Assembly (NCBI RefSeq): GCF_024362695.1
Contig: NC_065426.1
Span: forward strand, 9,516,236 to 9,580,235
From: Pectinophora gossypiella
Taxonomy: Eukaryota > Arthropoda > Insecta > Lepidoptera > Gelechiidae
DNA: 64,000 nt
Reading direction: 5' to 3'
Shown: piece after piece, positions 19,287 through 29,444 of the stretch
How positions within the stretch are numbered: the stretch's first letter is position 1
Layout: the number at the start of each line of letters is the position of its first letter
Made by a program: the position numbers and the translations under genes
The notes under the pieces: generated by a model
What the model saw: the letters and a program-made list of their open reading frames with translations, nothing else
Databases searched by the model: none
Told to the model about the DNA's origin: nothing

Positions 19287-19590
19287 CATCATCACCATCA
19301 GCCCATTAACGTCCCCACTGCTGGGGCATGGGCCTTCCCTATGGATAGATAGGGAGATCGGGCCTTAAACCATCACGCGGGCCCAGTGCGGATTGATGGT
19401 TATTAACGGCTGCTAATGCAGCCGGGACCAACAGCTTAACGTGCCTTCCGAAGTACGAAGGAGCTCGAGATAAAAACTTTTTTTTTGTGGTCACCCATCC
19501 TATGACCGGCCTTTGCGAAAGTTGCTTAACTTCAACAATCGCAGACCGAGCGCGTTAACCGCTGCGCCACCGAGCTCCTCGAGCTCGCGA
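19287..19590 (-). mobile_element. SINE-C, full length, TSD GGGTTGTRTCAT
   Basis: Minus-strand copy with the chimeric tRNA/5S head, the 37-nt core and the RTE-like tail ending in ATG repeats. The TSD is 12 bp with one mismatch (19275-19286 and 19591-19602). Confidence 0.88.
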
Positions 19591-19849
19591 GGGTTGTATC
19601 ATAGTATTGTTAAATAACCCTTGCTGATATACTTCGCAATCGGCTTAAGTAGTCGGTGAGAAATCGAAGCGAATTACCTACTTACTACCTACATCCCTTA
19701 CTTGCGTTGATATGAAGGTGTTTTTGATCGGCTTACGTCGATTGCTTGAAAGAGACACTAAGTATAAATCGACGTCAATGTTATTAGGTGTAATATCGGC
19801 GTATATTTTATAGTATACATATATAGTGCTATGTAACTGTTAGTAATAT

Positions 19850-20018
19850 TCAGAGGCGGAGGACAGGAGTCCTAGTACGGCTTTGAAATAGATACTCTGG
19901 GCGCCATCGCACTCGCGTCAGACAGAGTACTGTGGGGCGGAAGGCAAGTGGGAAACCACTGGCCTATTTTCCCCTAAAAAGTAGCATGGAGGATGCTATA
20001 CCGTCAAGAGCGTTTCGA
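19850..20018 (+). repeat. Rep-M copy
   Basis: CAGAGGCGGAGGACAGGAGT, CTGGGCGCCATC, GACAGAGTACTG, AAAAAGTAGCATGGA. Other copies are at 40397-40858 and 41007-41189, with fragments at 14920-14978, 29286-29345 (reverse) and 35760-35905. The class is unknown, perhaps a LINE 3' end. Confidence 0.6.
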
Positions 20019-20065
20019 CACATAAGGTGATCCAAATATCAAGTAACAATTCGTTTTAATCTACA

Positions 20066-20395
20066 TACATACATAAACAGCCTAATTACGTCCCACTGCT
20101 GGGTATAGACCTCCCCTCAATTAACGGGAGGGGGTATAGAGCATACTTCACCTCGCTTCACTGCGGGTTTATGGAGTTGTTTTTTACGGCTAATAGCCGG
20201 GACTCGGGACTAACGGCTTAATGTGCCCTCCAAAGCACGGAATCATCTTACTTTGCAGGATTGAATCACCTGATTGTTCGAAAAAGTAAGATGGACAGTC
20301 TCACAAAGTGATTTCGACAATCCCCATCGGGAATAGAACCCGGACCTCCAGATCATGAGGCTAACGCTTTAATCACTAGACCACAGAGGCTGTTG
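20066..20395 (-). mobile_element. SINE-B, TSD TAATCTACA, next to the host exon
   Basis: Full SINE-B on the minus strand with a 9-bp TSD (20057-20065 and 20396-20404). Its edge lies 28 bases inside the intron that follows the exon at 20424-21324, in the same orientation as that gene. Confidence 0.85.
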
Positions 20396-20423
20396 TAATC
20401 TACAAAGCAAGAAAAAAGCTCAC

Positions 20424-21324
20424 CTGAGGTAGATGTCTAGTTCTACGCAGAGTTTGCCTTTCCTTCCCGCTTTCCACTGATAAGCATTTCCCGTTTGGCA
20501 CGGGGCCCGGCGCGGCCTCCGTACACACCGCGCTGGCTCGCACCATCGCCCTTATCGGAATATTATGCTTCTCAAAGTAACCATTTTGTATCATCTGGTC
20601 CAAAGACACTTCCAACTCCCTCACTGGCACTACTTTCCTACCACAAACCGGATCGTCCACCACCATCTTCCGATTACAACCGGAGACTTCCGAAAATTTC
20701 ACATTTTTCTTAACCTCTTCAGTTTTCTTTGGTCGGTTTTTCTTGTCTGGCGTTTCAGATGTCCAGTAGCGCGCGTTTTTCTCACTCAAGCGTAAAGGTT
20801 TGCACACTGCAACGTTTTTCGGTTTAGAATTTTGGGTAGCTTTAGTATCTATCATTGGTCGGCGATCGTAATTCTCTGTGTTCTTCCTCCTAGCTTCAGG
20901 AGTGCGTTCATAAGATTCTCGCGGCCGTTTCCTCTCGTTGTCGATTCGGAAATCATAATAATCTTTCTTGTACCTACGCGCGTTGCGTTCCTCATAATAA
21001 TAGGTACTGTTGTAATTTCTTGGTAAAGAGTTGTACTTCGCTTCGTAGGTCGTCGGCAGGTTTAAATATTCGGGTCTGATAGGCCGGAATAGGGATAGTC
21101 GACCTTGTGCCTCGTCGAAATCTGAATAGATATCTTCATAAACGTAACCATTTTTCCTTCGAGGCCGTTCGTATTCGACCCTTCGGTCTCGCCTGTCGGG
21201 TCGTCTGTCGTATCTTGGTTCGTAGTATCTGCGTCTGGTTTCGTATTCGTATTCAAAGTCTGATCTTCTCTCGTACAGCAATCGTTCCCGCGACCCAGCC
21301 ATTCTTTCCTTATTAGATTCCCGC
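20424..21324 (-). CDS. Probable host coding exon, 901 bp, unknown protein
   Basis: The only stretch that looks like an ordinary host gene. On the minus strand it begins after TTTCTTCTTTCCAG, a strong 3' splice site, and ends CTCAG before GTGAGC, a strong 5' splice site. The frame is open throughout. An ATG at 21302-21300 sits in good context (A at -3, G at +4) and would give 293 codons ending at a codon boundary; the coding part could also start in an upstream exon, since no stop precedes that ATG. The protein is rich in Arg, Tyr, Asp and Glu (MAGSRERLLYERRSDF and similar), probably disordered for about 200 residues. A more ordinary segment follows, with VKKNVKFSEVSGCNRK, RELEVSLDQMIQNGYF and HNIPIRAMVRASAVC. 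I do not recognise the family, and other exons were not found in the window. Confidence 0.7.
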
Positions 21325-21652
21325 CTGGAAAGAAGAAATTGCATATTAATGAGGCGTTTGCGGGGCTTTCATTGAGGGATTTACGGCGATTTATATAGAG
21401 GATCTATTTTTAGCTTCAATACGTATTTTACTTGTAAATTACCGCACTTAGATTAAGGATTCAGATCACTCAAAGTCATGTTAAACAGGCACAATGATGT
21501 TGATTAAACGCAATTAAACGCTGTTCTAAGTTTTCCTGTTGGTACGTGACTTAAGAACTTTGTTGGTGAAGTAAATTGTGGCGGTAATGAAATAAGTACT
21601 CTGATAATTGTATTTTGAGAAATAACTGTATTTTATTTTAATAAGTACATAA
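21325..21652 (-). other. Intron upstream of the host exon
   Basis: The sequence next to the 3' splice site has a clear pyrimidine tract. The rest is AT-rich with no second exon recognised. Confidence 0.5.
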
Positions 21653-21907
21653 CGTCCCTTAGCTTACAACACCGCTTAAGTCATTTTTACCAACTTTACA
21701 GGAGACGAAATAAAAAATGTCTTATTTAAAATATCTGTAGATTTTTTATTGCTACTTAATACATACTCTAGTTAGCGGTTAATAAATAATTATTTATACT
21801 TATTTTGACGATTTACTTTATTTTAACCTTTATTTTCTTCATCCAATGGCATTAATATGTAAAAACCGCCAATTTTCGACTTGAGCGGTGTTGTAAGCTA
21901 AGGGACG
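21653..21907. mobile_element. MITE-4, 255 bp, TSD ATAA
   Basis: Terminal inverted repeats begin CGTCCCTTAGCTTACAACAC and extend about 30 bp with few mismatches. ATAA flanks both sides (21649-21652, 21908-21911). No coding part. This is the only copy in the window. Confidence 0.75.
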
Positions 21908-22231
21908 ATAATCATTTTAAGCGAACTCCACTTTCACGGATAAACCGAAGAATTGGTTTTGTGGGGTTTTTATTGTCAATAATTTAGTGTCCTCAAAATA
22001 AATATTTTACTTCCTTCCGAACAATCTTGATTATGATGTCAAATGACTATGTAAATTAATAAATAAATAATAAATTATTACTTATCAAAAGTTTTAACTA
22101 GGTAGAAAACTGAAATATTTTAAATGGCATCAGACCAAAAACATTTTTAACATTCAAAATGTTTTCTAAACCAGGTTTCGAATCTGGATCATATAAAACT
22201 GTAAACACTAGTCACAAATTGGTAAAAGAAA
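21908..22231. other. AT-rich spacer before the first tRNA gene
   Basis: No gene or repeat recognised. The TTTCTTTTACC just past the tRNA 3' end (minus strand) is its likely Pol III terminator. Confidence 0.5.
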
Positions 22232-22303
22232 TGCGTTGGCCGAGAATCGAACTCGGATCAACTGCTTGGAAGGCAACTATGCTGACCATTACACCACCAA
22301 CGC
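22232..22303 (-). tRNA. tRNA-Gly-TCC: tRNA-Gly(UCC), copy 1
   Basis: 72-nt gene decoding GGA glycine codons. The acceptor stem GCGTTGG pairs with CCAACGC in all seven positions. The anticodon loop is CTTCCAA with TCC at positions 34-36. The T arm is CCGAG-TTCGATT-CTCGG with five pairs. The A box (TGGTGTAATGG) and B box (GTTCGATTC) are intact, and a T-run terminator follows. The conserved 5' flank AACACAT is shared with most minus-strand copies. It faces away from copy 2 across 176 bases. No SINE tail is attached, so it is a plain gene rather than a retroposed tRNA. Confidence 0.95.
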
Positions 22304-22479
22304 ATGTGTTCTAAGGTATCCAAGTTTGGAAGGCGTGTAAAATATAATTAATTATTATTATAAGTTGATTACTTATACAGATGTTTTTGTTAAAAACAAC
22401 AGTTGGTTTATTAATTACAAGTATTGTTTTAAAAAAAAAGGAAATCTTCTATTTAAGTATTATCGTACAAGTAACAGAT

Positions 22480-22551
22480 GCGTTGGTGGTGTAATGGTCA
22501 GCATAGTTGCCTTCCAAGCAGTTGATCCGAGTTCGATTCTCGGCCAACGCA
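22480..22551 (+). tRNA. tRNA-Gly-TCC: tRNA-Gly(UCC), copy 2
   Basis: Same 72 bases as copy 1, on the other strand. Divergent partner of copy 1. The downstream TTTATTTCTTTTA gives a Pol III stop. The 5' flank is AACAGAT. Confidence 0.95.
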
Positions 22552-22586
22552 TTTATTTCTTTTACCAACGCTTATTTTTTACCTGA

Positions 22587-22680
22587 CTGCGGCGAAGCAA
22601 AAAGGAGGGTTATGTGTTTGACCGCTATGTATGTATGTATGGATGTATGTGTGTAGGTATGCGTGTCTAATCCAACCTAA
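22587..22680 (+). repeat. Interspersed repeat end with TATG microsatellite
   Basis: ACTGCGGCGAAGCAAAAAGG and GTTTGACCGCTATG lead into TATG repeats. This looks like the end of an insect transposable element, but the class is not known to me. Confidence 0.4.
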
Positions 22681-22753
22681 CTCCTAAACCAACTGTCAGA
22701 ATTCAACAAATGAGGTGTCACTAGAAGCGTCTTGATTGTCCGGTGGTTACAAG

Positions 22754-23063
22754 CTATATCCTCTGTGGTCCAGTGGTTGAGCGTTGGGCTCACGATCCGG
22801 AGGTCCTGGATTCGAATCCCGGTGGAAACATATTACAAAAATCACTTTGTGATCTCTAGTTTGGTTAGGACATTACAGGCTGATCACCTTATTGTCCGAA
22901 AGTAAGATGATCCGTGCTTCGGAAGGCACGTTAAGCTGTTGGTCCCGGTTATTACTTACTGATGTAAGTAGGCGTTATATAAGCCATTTCAGGGGCCTTT
23001 GGCGCCTCAATAGTAACCCTGACACCAGCGTTGATCTCAACCCACACGACAGAAGAAGAAGAA
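22754..23063 (+). mobile_element. SINE-A, full length
   Basis: The head starts ATCCTCTGTGGTCCAGTGG. The core has one change (AAGCTGTTGG). It ends in GAAGAAGAAG. No clear TSD. Confidence 0.8.
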
Positions 23064-23446
23064 TATTGTATTTTACTGCCATAGGTATAACTAGGCACCC
23101 CCAAGCCCGCAGTCTTAGCACGGCTTGCCAGGGTCCGCTTACCTGACCTGAAGATTAGACAGGTCCAGTAATCTGACCTTGCAATCTGAAGTGAAAACAG
23201 GTTAGGTCACATACTTCCGAAACGCAAACGTGTATCGCCTTTCTAAGCATCGACCTTTTAAAATCCAGCAATTTAACCCGAGAAAAATAAACTTTCACTA
23301 AATTACCCGGCTTTTTAACCCATTCATTGCCATCCCTGTGGCCCGGTTTTGTTAAGACTAAAACTGGATACACTCGATTAATCCAGCTACGTGTTAATGT
23401 TGATCCGTATCGGACATTTCACGTGAGTTTTAACGAAAGTGTAAAA
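23064..23446. other. No gene recognised
   Basis: Unique-looking sequence. From about 23260 onward, scattered ACCCG and CCCGGTTTT motifs on either strand foreshadow the repeat at 23447. Confidence 0.45.
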
Positions 23447-23530
23447 ATAAAACCGGGTAAAAGTTGTACCCGGTAGAAATTGAACCGGGTAAAAAAGACC
23501 CGGGTAAAATTGATCCGGGTGAAAATAGTA
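23447..23530 (+). repeat. Degenerate CCGGGTAAAA minisatellite
   Basis: Five units of 15-20 bases built on CCGGGTAAAA or CCCGGTAGAA follow each other with decayed spacers. Confidence 0.6.
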
Positions 23531-23689
23531 TATTATCTCGTGGATACAGAACTTTGCACTTTGTTCCGTGGACTATAGTCTTTGTTTGGAACTGACTATT
23601 GAAATTGCATGCATTTTATGGTGTGTCTATGAAGTTGATAGTAAATGTTGGTTTCCTCTTGGTGGTTGCCTGGAAGAATTTGCTCTAGA

Positions 23690-23792
23690 GCAATAGGTAA
23701 GGCTGCCCAAATTGTACTTTATTCATGTGTTATGTCTGATTGTTGTTGTTTAGTTCTGTGCAATAAAGTATATTTGATTTGATTTGATCAGT
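23690..23792 (+). mobile_element. LINE-tail-2 copy
   Basis: AGCAATAGGTAAGGCTGCCC, TTCTGTGCAATAAAGTATAT and TTGATTTGATTTG end. A non-coding LINE 3' end. Confidence 0.6.
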
Positions 23793-23837
23793 GGTTCCCA
23801 TTTGTCTGGTGGTGTTTTTTGGTGGTTTTTTGTGAAT

Positions 23838-23940
23838 GCAATCAAATCAAATCAAATATCCTTTATTGCACACAAACAAAAATTTAGCAACAGTACAAAT
23901 GAGCTGCTTTATTGCTCTGGATCAATTGTTTCCTTTTTTT
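23838..23940 (-). mobile_element. LINE-tail-2 copy, reverse
   Basis: AATCAAATCAAATATCC, then TTTATTGCACACAAAC and GCTGCTTTATTGCTC, the reverse of the copy just upstream. The two tails lie head to head about 45 bp apart. Confidence 0.6.
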
Positions 23941-24190
23941 TGACGTGACTTATTGTAGATTTGCCGCAGGTGGCTATAACTATTTGGCCGGACAAATGGG
24001 GAGCGCTGAGGGCTCTCACCCGGAAAAAAAATTAAGATAACAGGCCTGAGGGTGCCCAGTTGGGCGCGAACCTCGGGTCAGGGCGTCGTTTGAGAGGAAG
24101 AATATTTGAAAGAATTAATCGACCCTTGCGGATCGACAGTTATCGCTGAATGATCGACTACGCCGGCGGAGTCGGTATCGGGGTAACAGT
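23941..24190 (-). repeat. Rep-F copy
   Basis: Reverse of 5941-6195, with GACGTGACTTATTGTAGA at one end and CTACGCCGGCGGAGTCGG at the other. Confidence 0.6.
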
Positions 24191-24639
24191 TTCTTCCATC
24201 CGTCCGCACCAAGTAAATGCGCAATGCAAACAAATGTCAAACAGCAATATTGCTTTGTTAGATGAATTGCTTCTATGTGGCCATTTAAACCCCCCCGTTA
24301 TCAGCCGGTGGCAGTGAACTAGGCCCTAAATATTTTCTACAATTTTCACTGTAATATCGACAATTTAAAACAAAAGGCTCTAATGGAGTAGTGTTACGCT
24401 TTTTCTTTTCACTTGACATTATGATTGTATTTGTTCTGTCGTTTAGTGCGTTATGCTTTCCTCGTCCACGTGTAAAGGTATTTCACGTTTGCTTGCTAAT
24501 TGATGCCATCTTGTGACGACAGGCCGAGTGGTTCGTAATGGAACGCTTTTTAGGGTTCATTGTGTATGAGACGAAAGTGGAACCTAATTGTCTTTCAATA
24601 TAAATTCACAGTCATAAATGTGTACAATAAAAAATAAAT
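24191..24639. other. Rep-W piece and unrecognised sequence
   Basis: About 24228-24292 holds Rep-W (AGCAATATTGCTTTG, GATGAATTGCTTCTATGTG). Related pieces are at 27960-28020, 28334-28392, 31553-31612 and 40226-40302. Nothing else recognised. Confidence 0.45.
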
Positions 24640-24850
24640 TTCTTTATTCTGTAGGGTAATATGGTTGTATTTTATATCGTCAATTACATAAATATATTTT
24701 TTCTTGAACGTCCGCCTAAAACCACTGCAGCTTTTAAATTTGTACATATAGCCGTCGAATAGTTGACTGAGGTTTTCTTGCAGCTACTTTTTAACTTTTT
24801 TCCGTGCAACAAAACAGACGTTGCAACTATAAATTACAGAACTTAATAAA
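24640..24850 (-). mobile_element. LINE-tail-1 copy, diverged
   Basis: TTTCTTTATTCTGTAGGGTA, CGTCCGCCTAAAACCACTGC and GAGGTTTTCTTGCAGC. A reverse, decayed copy. Confidence 0.5.
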
Positions 24851-24883
24851 AATACCACCTATAAAAAACAATATTACACCAAT

Positions 24884-24975
24884 ATTGGCCTATGGCGGCT
24901 CAATAATAAACCTGACACCAGGGTTGATGAGGTTGGTACTCCACCTCACAACCCACACGATAGAAGAAGAAGAAT
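24884..24975 (+). mobile_element. SINE-A, 5'-truncated
   Basis: Only the last 90 bases remain: TGGCGGCTCAATAATAA, CACCAGGGTTGATGAGG, ACACGATAGAAGAAGAAG. Confidence 0.65.
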
Positions 24976-25107
24976 AAAAATAAAGTTCAAAATCGGGAAA
25001 TACTGATATGCTCCGTTAGTATCTATGTGGTAAGTACCTAAGAACTTTCTGACAACTAAAAACTATCGACTTCCACAATCAAAATTACTCAGCGCACGAC
25101 ACATTAT

Positions 25108-25318
25108 ACGTAAGCTCACAACTATATCCCAATTGCGGTAGTCAGAGGTACATTCATCACAAGTTGAACTGAGTACCCACACTTCACCGGGCTTTCTGTT
25201 ACACCAATGAGATAGGTGGTGAGCCGTAACGCCGCGCGCCGTCTATGATAGTCGAGCCAACTGTGTTAAAGAAAACTGCGCTTAATATAAATTATTAACT
25301 CATTGGTACAAGTTCTTT
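25108..25318 (-). mobile_element. SINE-E copy
   Basis: Reverse of the 44366 copy: CTCACAACTATATCCCAATT, TTCACCGGGCTTTCTGTTA, AGATAGGTGGTGAGCCGTAA. It runs directly into LINE-tail-1. Confidence 0.6.
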
Positions 25319-25635
25319 ACAAAAAAGGTTATTATAAAGTTAGTGATTATTTAGAAGATATGAATGTATGGGATTAACTGTCTGAGAACTGATATTAGGC
25401 AGCTAAATTACTTAATTACTTATAACAATATTTTATGTTTTTTTTTTTGTTTTTAAAAGAACGTCTAGGGCCCTATGCCGAGGTTTTTCTTGCAGCTTCT
25501 TTTCCCCGGCTATACAGGTTGTGAGAAGCTGCAGTAGTTTCAGGCGGATGACACGTTCGTTATGTAAAAATTGACGATTCAAAGTGTAACTATGTTACCT
25601 ACTGAATAAAGATATTTTTGAATTTTAATTTGTTC
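25319..25635 (+). mobile_element. LINE-tail-1 copy
   Basis: Nearly identical to 6423-6748 apart from a longer T tract and a few changes, so the two copies are relatively young. Confidence 0.65.
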
Positions 25636-26145
25636 GGTAATGAGGCTTATGCATACACACTTAATTAAATATTTAAAATACGTATCTGACGTACGGAACC
25701 GCCATTACGTAACCACAACTCGCACTTACCCTGTTAAACAGTTCAGCTTTTGTGGGAAAAGCAATCAATTTATTATTGAAGAATGTATCGTAATGTAGTT
25801 ATATTAAAGTACATTGTGTTTGCGGTTTCATTAAATTGTAGGGAACGGGTCGGTCGAGGGAAATTTTCCATTTAAAATATGCTTTTAACGGAATTGCTGG
25901 TAAAATACTTTGCTTTTTGCTGACTAGGGTTTATGAGGTCGGGCGTTGACCTTACAATCCACAACATCATCAACCCACAACCCACAACACTTAAGTATAT
26001 CTTAATTATATTATGCACTGAAAAGTAATCGATTTTTACTCAATCTTCTACGCTAGAAGCGAATATAAAAAAGCGTGTCCAGCTATTTATATTGCCGGTC
26101 GTTTAACCTGAATATTGTATTTTTAAAACTTAATTTATAACAATA
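25636..26145. other. No gene recognised
   Basis: AT-rich. A decayed SINE-A tail-like patch is at 25920-25990. No frame or other family. Confidence 0.45.
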
Positions 26146-26456
26146 ATGGCCCCGATTCCTGCAGACACCGCCTAATTTTATTTTAAGTTATATCCGTCAT
26201 TTTCATATCCGTCGAAAAGGAAAGGGACGGATGATTCACAGCTCTTAATTTTAGGAAGAATGAGTAAATTAATGTGTCGGGTTATTGACTGACGTAAAAT
26301 TTTTAGACGGTTGGTTTAGATTTGTGCTTAAAATTGACGTGTGTTCCATAAATTTTATGCTTGTCGATTACCCGTCCCTTTCCTTTTCGGCGGATAAGAA
26401 AATGACAGATATAACTTAAAATAAAATTAGATGGTATTTACAGGAATTAGCACCAT
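26146..26456. mobile_element. MITE-7, full length
   Basis: Both inverted arms are present: ATGGCCCCGATTCCTGCAG, then TTTTATTTTAAGTTATATCC and CCGTCGAAAAGGAAAGGGAC on the left, and the complement on the right ending GGAATTAGCACCAT. The arms are about 90 bp with mismatches. This is the reference copy for the fragments elsewhere. Confidence 0.7.
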
Positions 26457-26529
26457 TAAATATATTAATTTTATAAATAAAGCTTTAATTAAGTTCTTTA
26501 TGATTTTGAACTGATATATGAGACATACG

Positions 26530-26770
26530 TTCAATTCAAATTCAAACTCAAAAATATCTTTACTCAGTTGGTAACATTAACACTTTGAAACGTCAATTTT
26601 TTTTATTTGCTGTACGTCTCATCCGCCTAAAACTACTGCAGCTACACAACTTTAGCTAAGGAAAAAAAGCTGCAAGAAAAACCTCGGCCCTAGACGTTCT
26701 TAAACAAAAAACAATATTGAACACAATTTCTGGAATTTGGCTGCCTAATACTGGTTCCTTTGCGGTTTAT
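26530..26770 (-). mobile_element. LINE-tail-1 copy
   Basis: Reverse copy: AAAAATATCTTTACTCAG, TCTCATCCGCCTAAAACTAC, GCTGCAAGAAAAACCTCGG. Confidence 0.6.
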
Positions 26771-26780
26771 TCTATACAAT

Positions 26781-27229
26781 AAGTAAACCATGTCAAAAAA
26801 AAAAAAACTAGGAATAGCCTGATATTATATTTTTGGATATTTACTTTTAATTTGTGCGGCATTTCCCTGTCTTACCACCACGGCTCAAAAAGTAACAAAC
26901 GCTTTTATCTTTAGATATTTTATTTTCCTTCTTCTTGGTAACATTTTTAAGGGGAAATTACTTAAATGTTCGTGTTTAAAGACCCTTATCATTCCTCGTC
27001 CTCTCGTCTGTCACTCATATCTGATATCTCCCTCGCACTAATAAGTGTCCAGTGAGTGAGAAGGACAACAAATCGGGACAGCTATCAAAAGGAAATTGGT
27101 TTCTGAATCCTTGGCGTTGGTACGAAATAATTATCTAGGTGTTTATATTCCGCTGCATATCTTCTGTGTAAAGAGCCAAGTGAGCGCGAAACGCCATACA
27201 AGTATGAGCAAATAGTTTATAAGTACTTA
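26781..27229. other. No gene recognised
   Basis: Unique-looking. No frame of note and no repeat match inside the window. Confidence 0.45.
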
Positions 27230-27369
27230 CAGTCATGAGCAATATAATGCACCCACTTTAGGACTCTGTCGCACTAACATATTTGACATTTAGTGACACT
27301 TACAGTTCAATTTGTCAAAAAAGTTAATGTGACATGGTACCAAAGTGTACATATTAATGCTCGTGACCG
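27230..27369 (+). mobile_element. MITE-2 copy, TA-flanked
   Basis: 140 bp, CAGTCATGAGCAATATAATG to GCTCGTGACCG, with TA on both sides as expected of a Tc1/mariner-type insertion. Confidence 0.8.
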
Positions 27370-27955
27370 TACTTCAACTTTGCACTCCACTCGTCCACAA
27401 ACTTTACAACTCACGGAGCTCCGCGATAGCATATTAAAAGGTCGTCTTGTACATTATAACCTGCAGGGAAAAAATCCAATATCGACTATCATGCAAGGAG
27501 ATCCTGCTGAAAACCTTAGTATGTTAGTATGATCGGCTATTTATCAAATAAATACTTTAGATTTCAGCATCTTACGAAAAGTAATGATAAAATTGCAGCT
27601 TATCACATAAAATATACATTACTGGTAAAGTGGCTATAAAATTTCAGAAACAGTAGAGCTATCGTAGTTATCTGTTTGCAGGAGTAGTAGTAAAAGTGAG
27701 TGGGGTTGAACCGGCGACAGTGCTTCTCAAAAAAAAATGCGCGTGAGGGCCTTTCCAACCTCTTTCTTCTATTCCGTGGTAACAACCGACGGAGGGATTG
27801 TGTGCATATTGTAACTATCTGTTTGGAGTTGGGCCGATAACCTGTTTTCATACGATTCAACATATCCCTGACACTAGGGTTGAAGAGGTCAGTCATTGAT
27901 CTCACAAGTCACAGTCCACACGAGAGCAGATCATAGATCTTTGAACGGGGGTTAA
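27370..27955. other. Weak open frames, no gene supported
   Basis: A 79-codon plus frame runs from the MITE to 27532 and a 100-codon minus frame covers 27603-27905. Neither has recognisable residues. A SINE-A tail-like patch is at 27869-27915. Confidence 0.4.
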
Positions 27956-27959
27956 AAAG

Positions 27960-28050
27960 ACCACATTAAAACAATTCATCTAAAAGCAATATTGCTATTT
28001 GACATTTGATGTCAAGCGCAAGCACGGACACACACACACACACACACATA
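27960..28050. repeat. Rep-W piece and AC microsatellite
   Basis: ACAATTCATCTAAAAGCAAT and TTGCTATTTGACATTTG, then about ten AC units at 28029-28049. Confidence 0.55.
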
Positions 28051-28243
28051 ATTAACAGAAAAAATGCATGTTTATTTGTTTTTATTTTACCACAGTTTAT
28101 TGTCAAATAAATTCAGTTTAACAATGGTTTGCCTCAACTGACGATATAAAAGATGTAGTTGCCGAATACTGCTCCCTGAGATACTGGTTTCCTAGTTCAG
28201 GAAGCAGGGTTATACTTCTGTAGCATTTGTGTGTTCCAGTTAT

Positions 28244-28309
28244 CATCACCATCACCAGCCCATTAACGTCCCCACTGCTGGGGCACGGGCCTTCCCTAGC
28301 CGGGCCTTG
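28244..28309 (-). mobile_element. SINE-C, tail only
   Basis: A 66-base 5'-truncated copy: ATCACCAGCCCATTAACG, CCCACTGCTGGGGCACGG. It is bounded by TTCCAGTTAT and TTCTAGTTAT (28234-28243, 28310-28319), a TSD with one mismatch. Confidence 0.75.
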
Positions 28310-28499
28310 TTCTAGTTATAGTATCCAATTTTTCTTTTCATTTCCATTTTTACATGAATTGCTTCTATGTGCCCCGTTTAAACCCCCAGTGGCTCTGGGC
28401 TGTCTTATTGATGACTTGGCGTTCTACCTAACCCAATAGACATACCGGCGTGACTATGATTCGCCAGGGTTATTCATTCATTCGCTCATACTTTAAAAT

Positions 28500-28603
28500 T
28501 TACAGCTGTCAATCATCCGTCCCTTTCCTTTTCGGGGGATAAGAAAATGACAGGTATAATTTAAAATAAAATTTGATGGTGTCTACAGGAATTAGCACCA
28601 CTG
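28500..28603 (-). mobile_element. MITE-7 half element
   Basis: Right arm only: CGTCCCTTTCCTTTTCGGGG, AAGAAAATGACAGGTATAAT, CAGGAATTAGCACCA. Confidence 0.6.
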
Positions 28604-29122
28604 TCCAGTTAAAATTCGTGATTAATTGCTATAAAATGTGGAGCAACGTGGAGTGTTTTCCGTCTGAAGGAAGAATTACGAAAAAGAAAAGCTATGATAT
28701 GACGTAATAATTTATTTGAATCGCTAAAATTAATTGTATAATCATGTTAATAAATTAGTTTAAAATAATTAATTATGTAATTAGTTATATTAATAAATCT
28801 GCCTAAAATTATAAATTGTATTCTTGCCTCAAATGTGGTTCATACACAATGAACGTGTTAAAAGAACATTCGGTCTTACGACTTTAATACGTTTTAATAT
28901 AAACGCGTCTACCCTAGTGGGGATATAGGGCGTGAGTGCGAATAAACCACAATTTCACGAATGAAAAAAACTTCACCCAACCAGAGTCGGAAATTAAAAA
29001 TCTATTCAGTTTATTTTTCATCTGTGGTCTTCCTTTTAGTGTTCCGTAGTGAAATTCGAAAAACGGGAAACATAAAAATCTTTGCTTTTATTTTAACTTG
29101 CTTTTATTAGTTTGGCTTGAGT
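28604..29122. other. AT-rich, no gene
   Basis: Contains a CTAGTGGGGATATAGGGCGTGAG tail-like motif at about 28913 and nothing else recognisable. Confidence 0.45.
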
Positions 29123-29125
29123 GTA

Positions 29126-29267
29126 CAGTCATGAGCAATATAATATACCCACTTTAGGACTCTGTCGCACTAACATATTTGACATTTAGTGAGACTTACA
29201 ATTCAATTTGTCAAAATAGTTAATGTGACATGGTACCAAAGTGTATACATATTAATGCTCGTGACCG
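29126..29267 (+). mobile_element. MITE-2 copy, TA-flanked
   Basis: 142 bp with both termini and TA on each side (29124-29125, 29268-29269). It differs from 27230-27369 at only a few positions. Confidence 0.82.
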
Positions 29268-29285
29268 TACTTAACAAAGTCACAT

Positions 29286-29345
29286 CGCTTATTTAAGAGC
29301 CGTGCTGTTGTCGGTGTAGCATTATCCATGCTACTTTTCTACGTT
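29286..29345 (-). repeat. Rep-M end fragment
   Basis: TTTAAGAGCCGTGCTGTTG, CGGTGTAGCATTATCCATGC is the reverse of the Rep-M end. Confidence 0.5.
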
Positions 29346-29444
29346 ATATCCCGTAGGACTGGGTCCCTATCTGAACTCAGCCACCATCTCACTCCGGCCT
29401 ACTGAAGTAAGAGGCGCCCACGGCAAGGACGCGTCGAACAGAAA

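Noticed and set aside
20495..21316. Plus and minus frames of 64-76 codons overlapping the host exon
   Set aside because: They are shadows of the exon frame, which has splice-site support.
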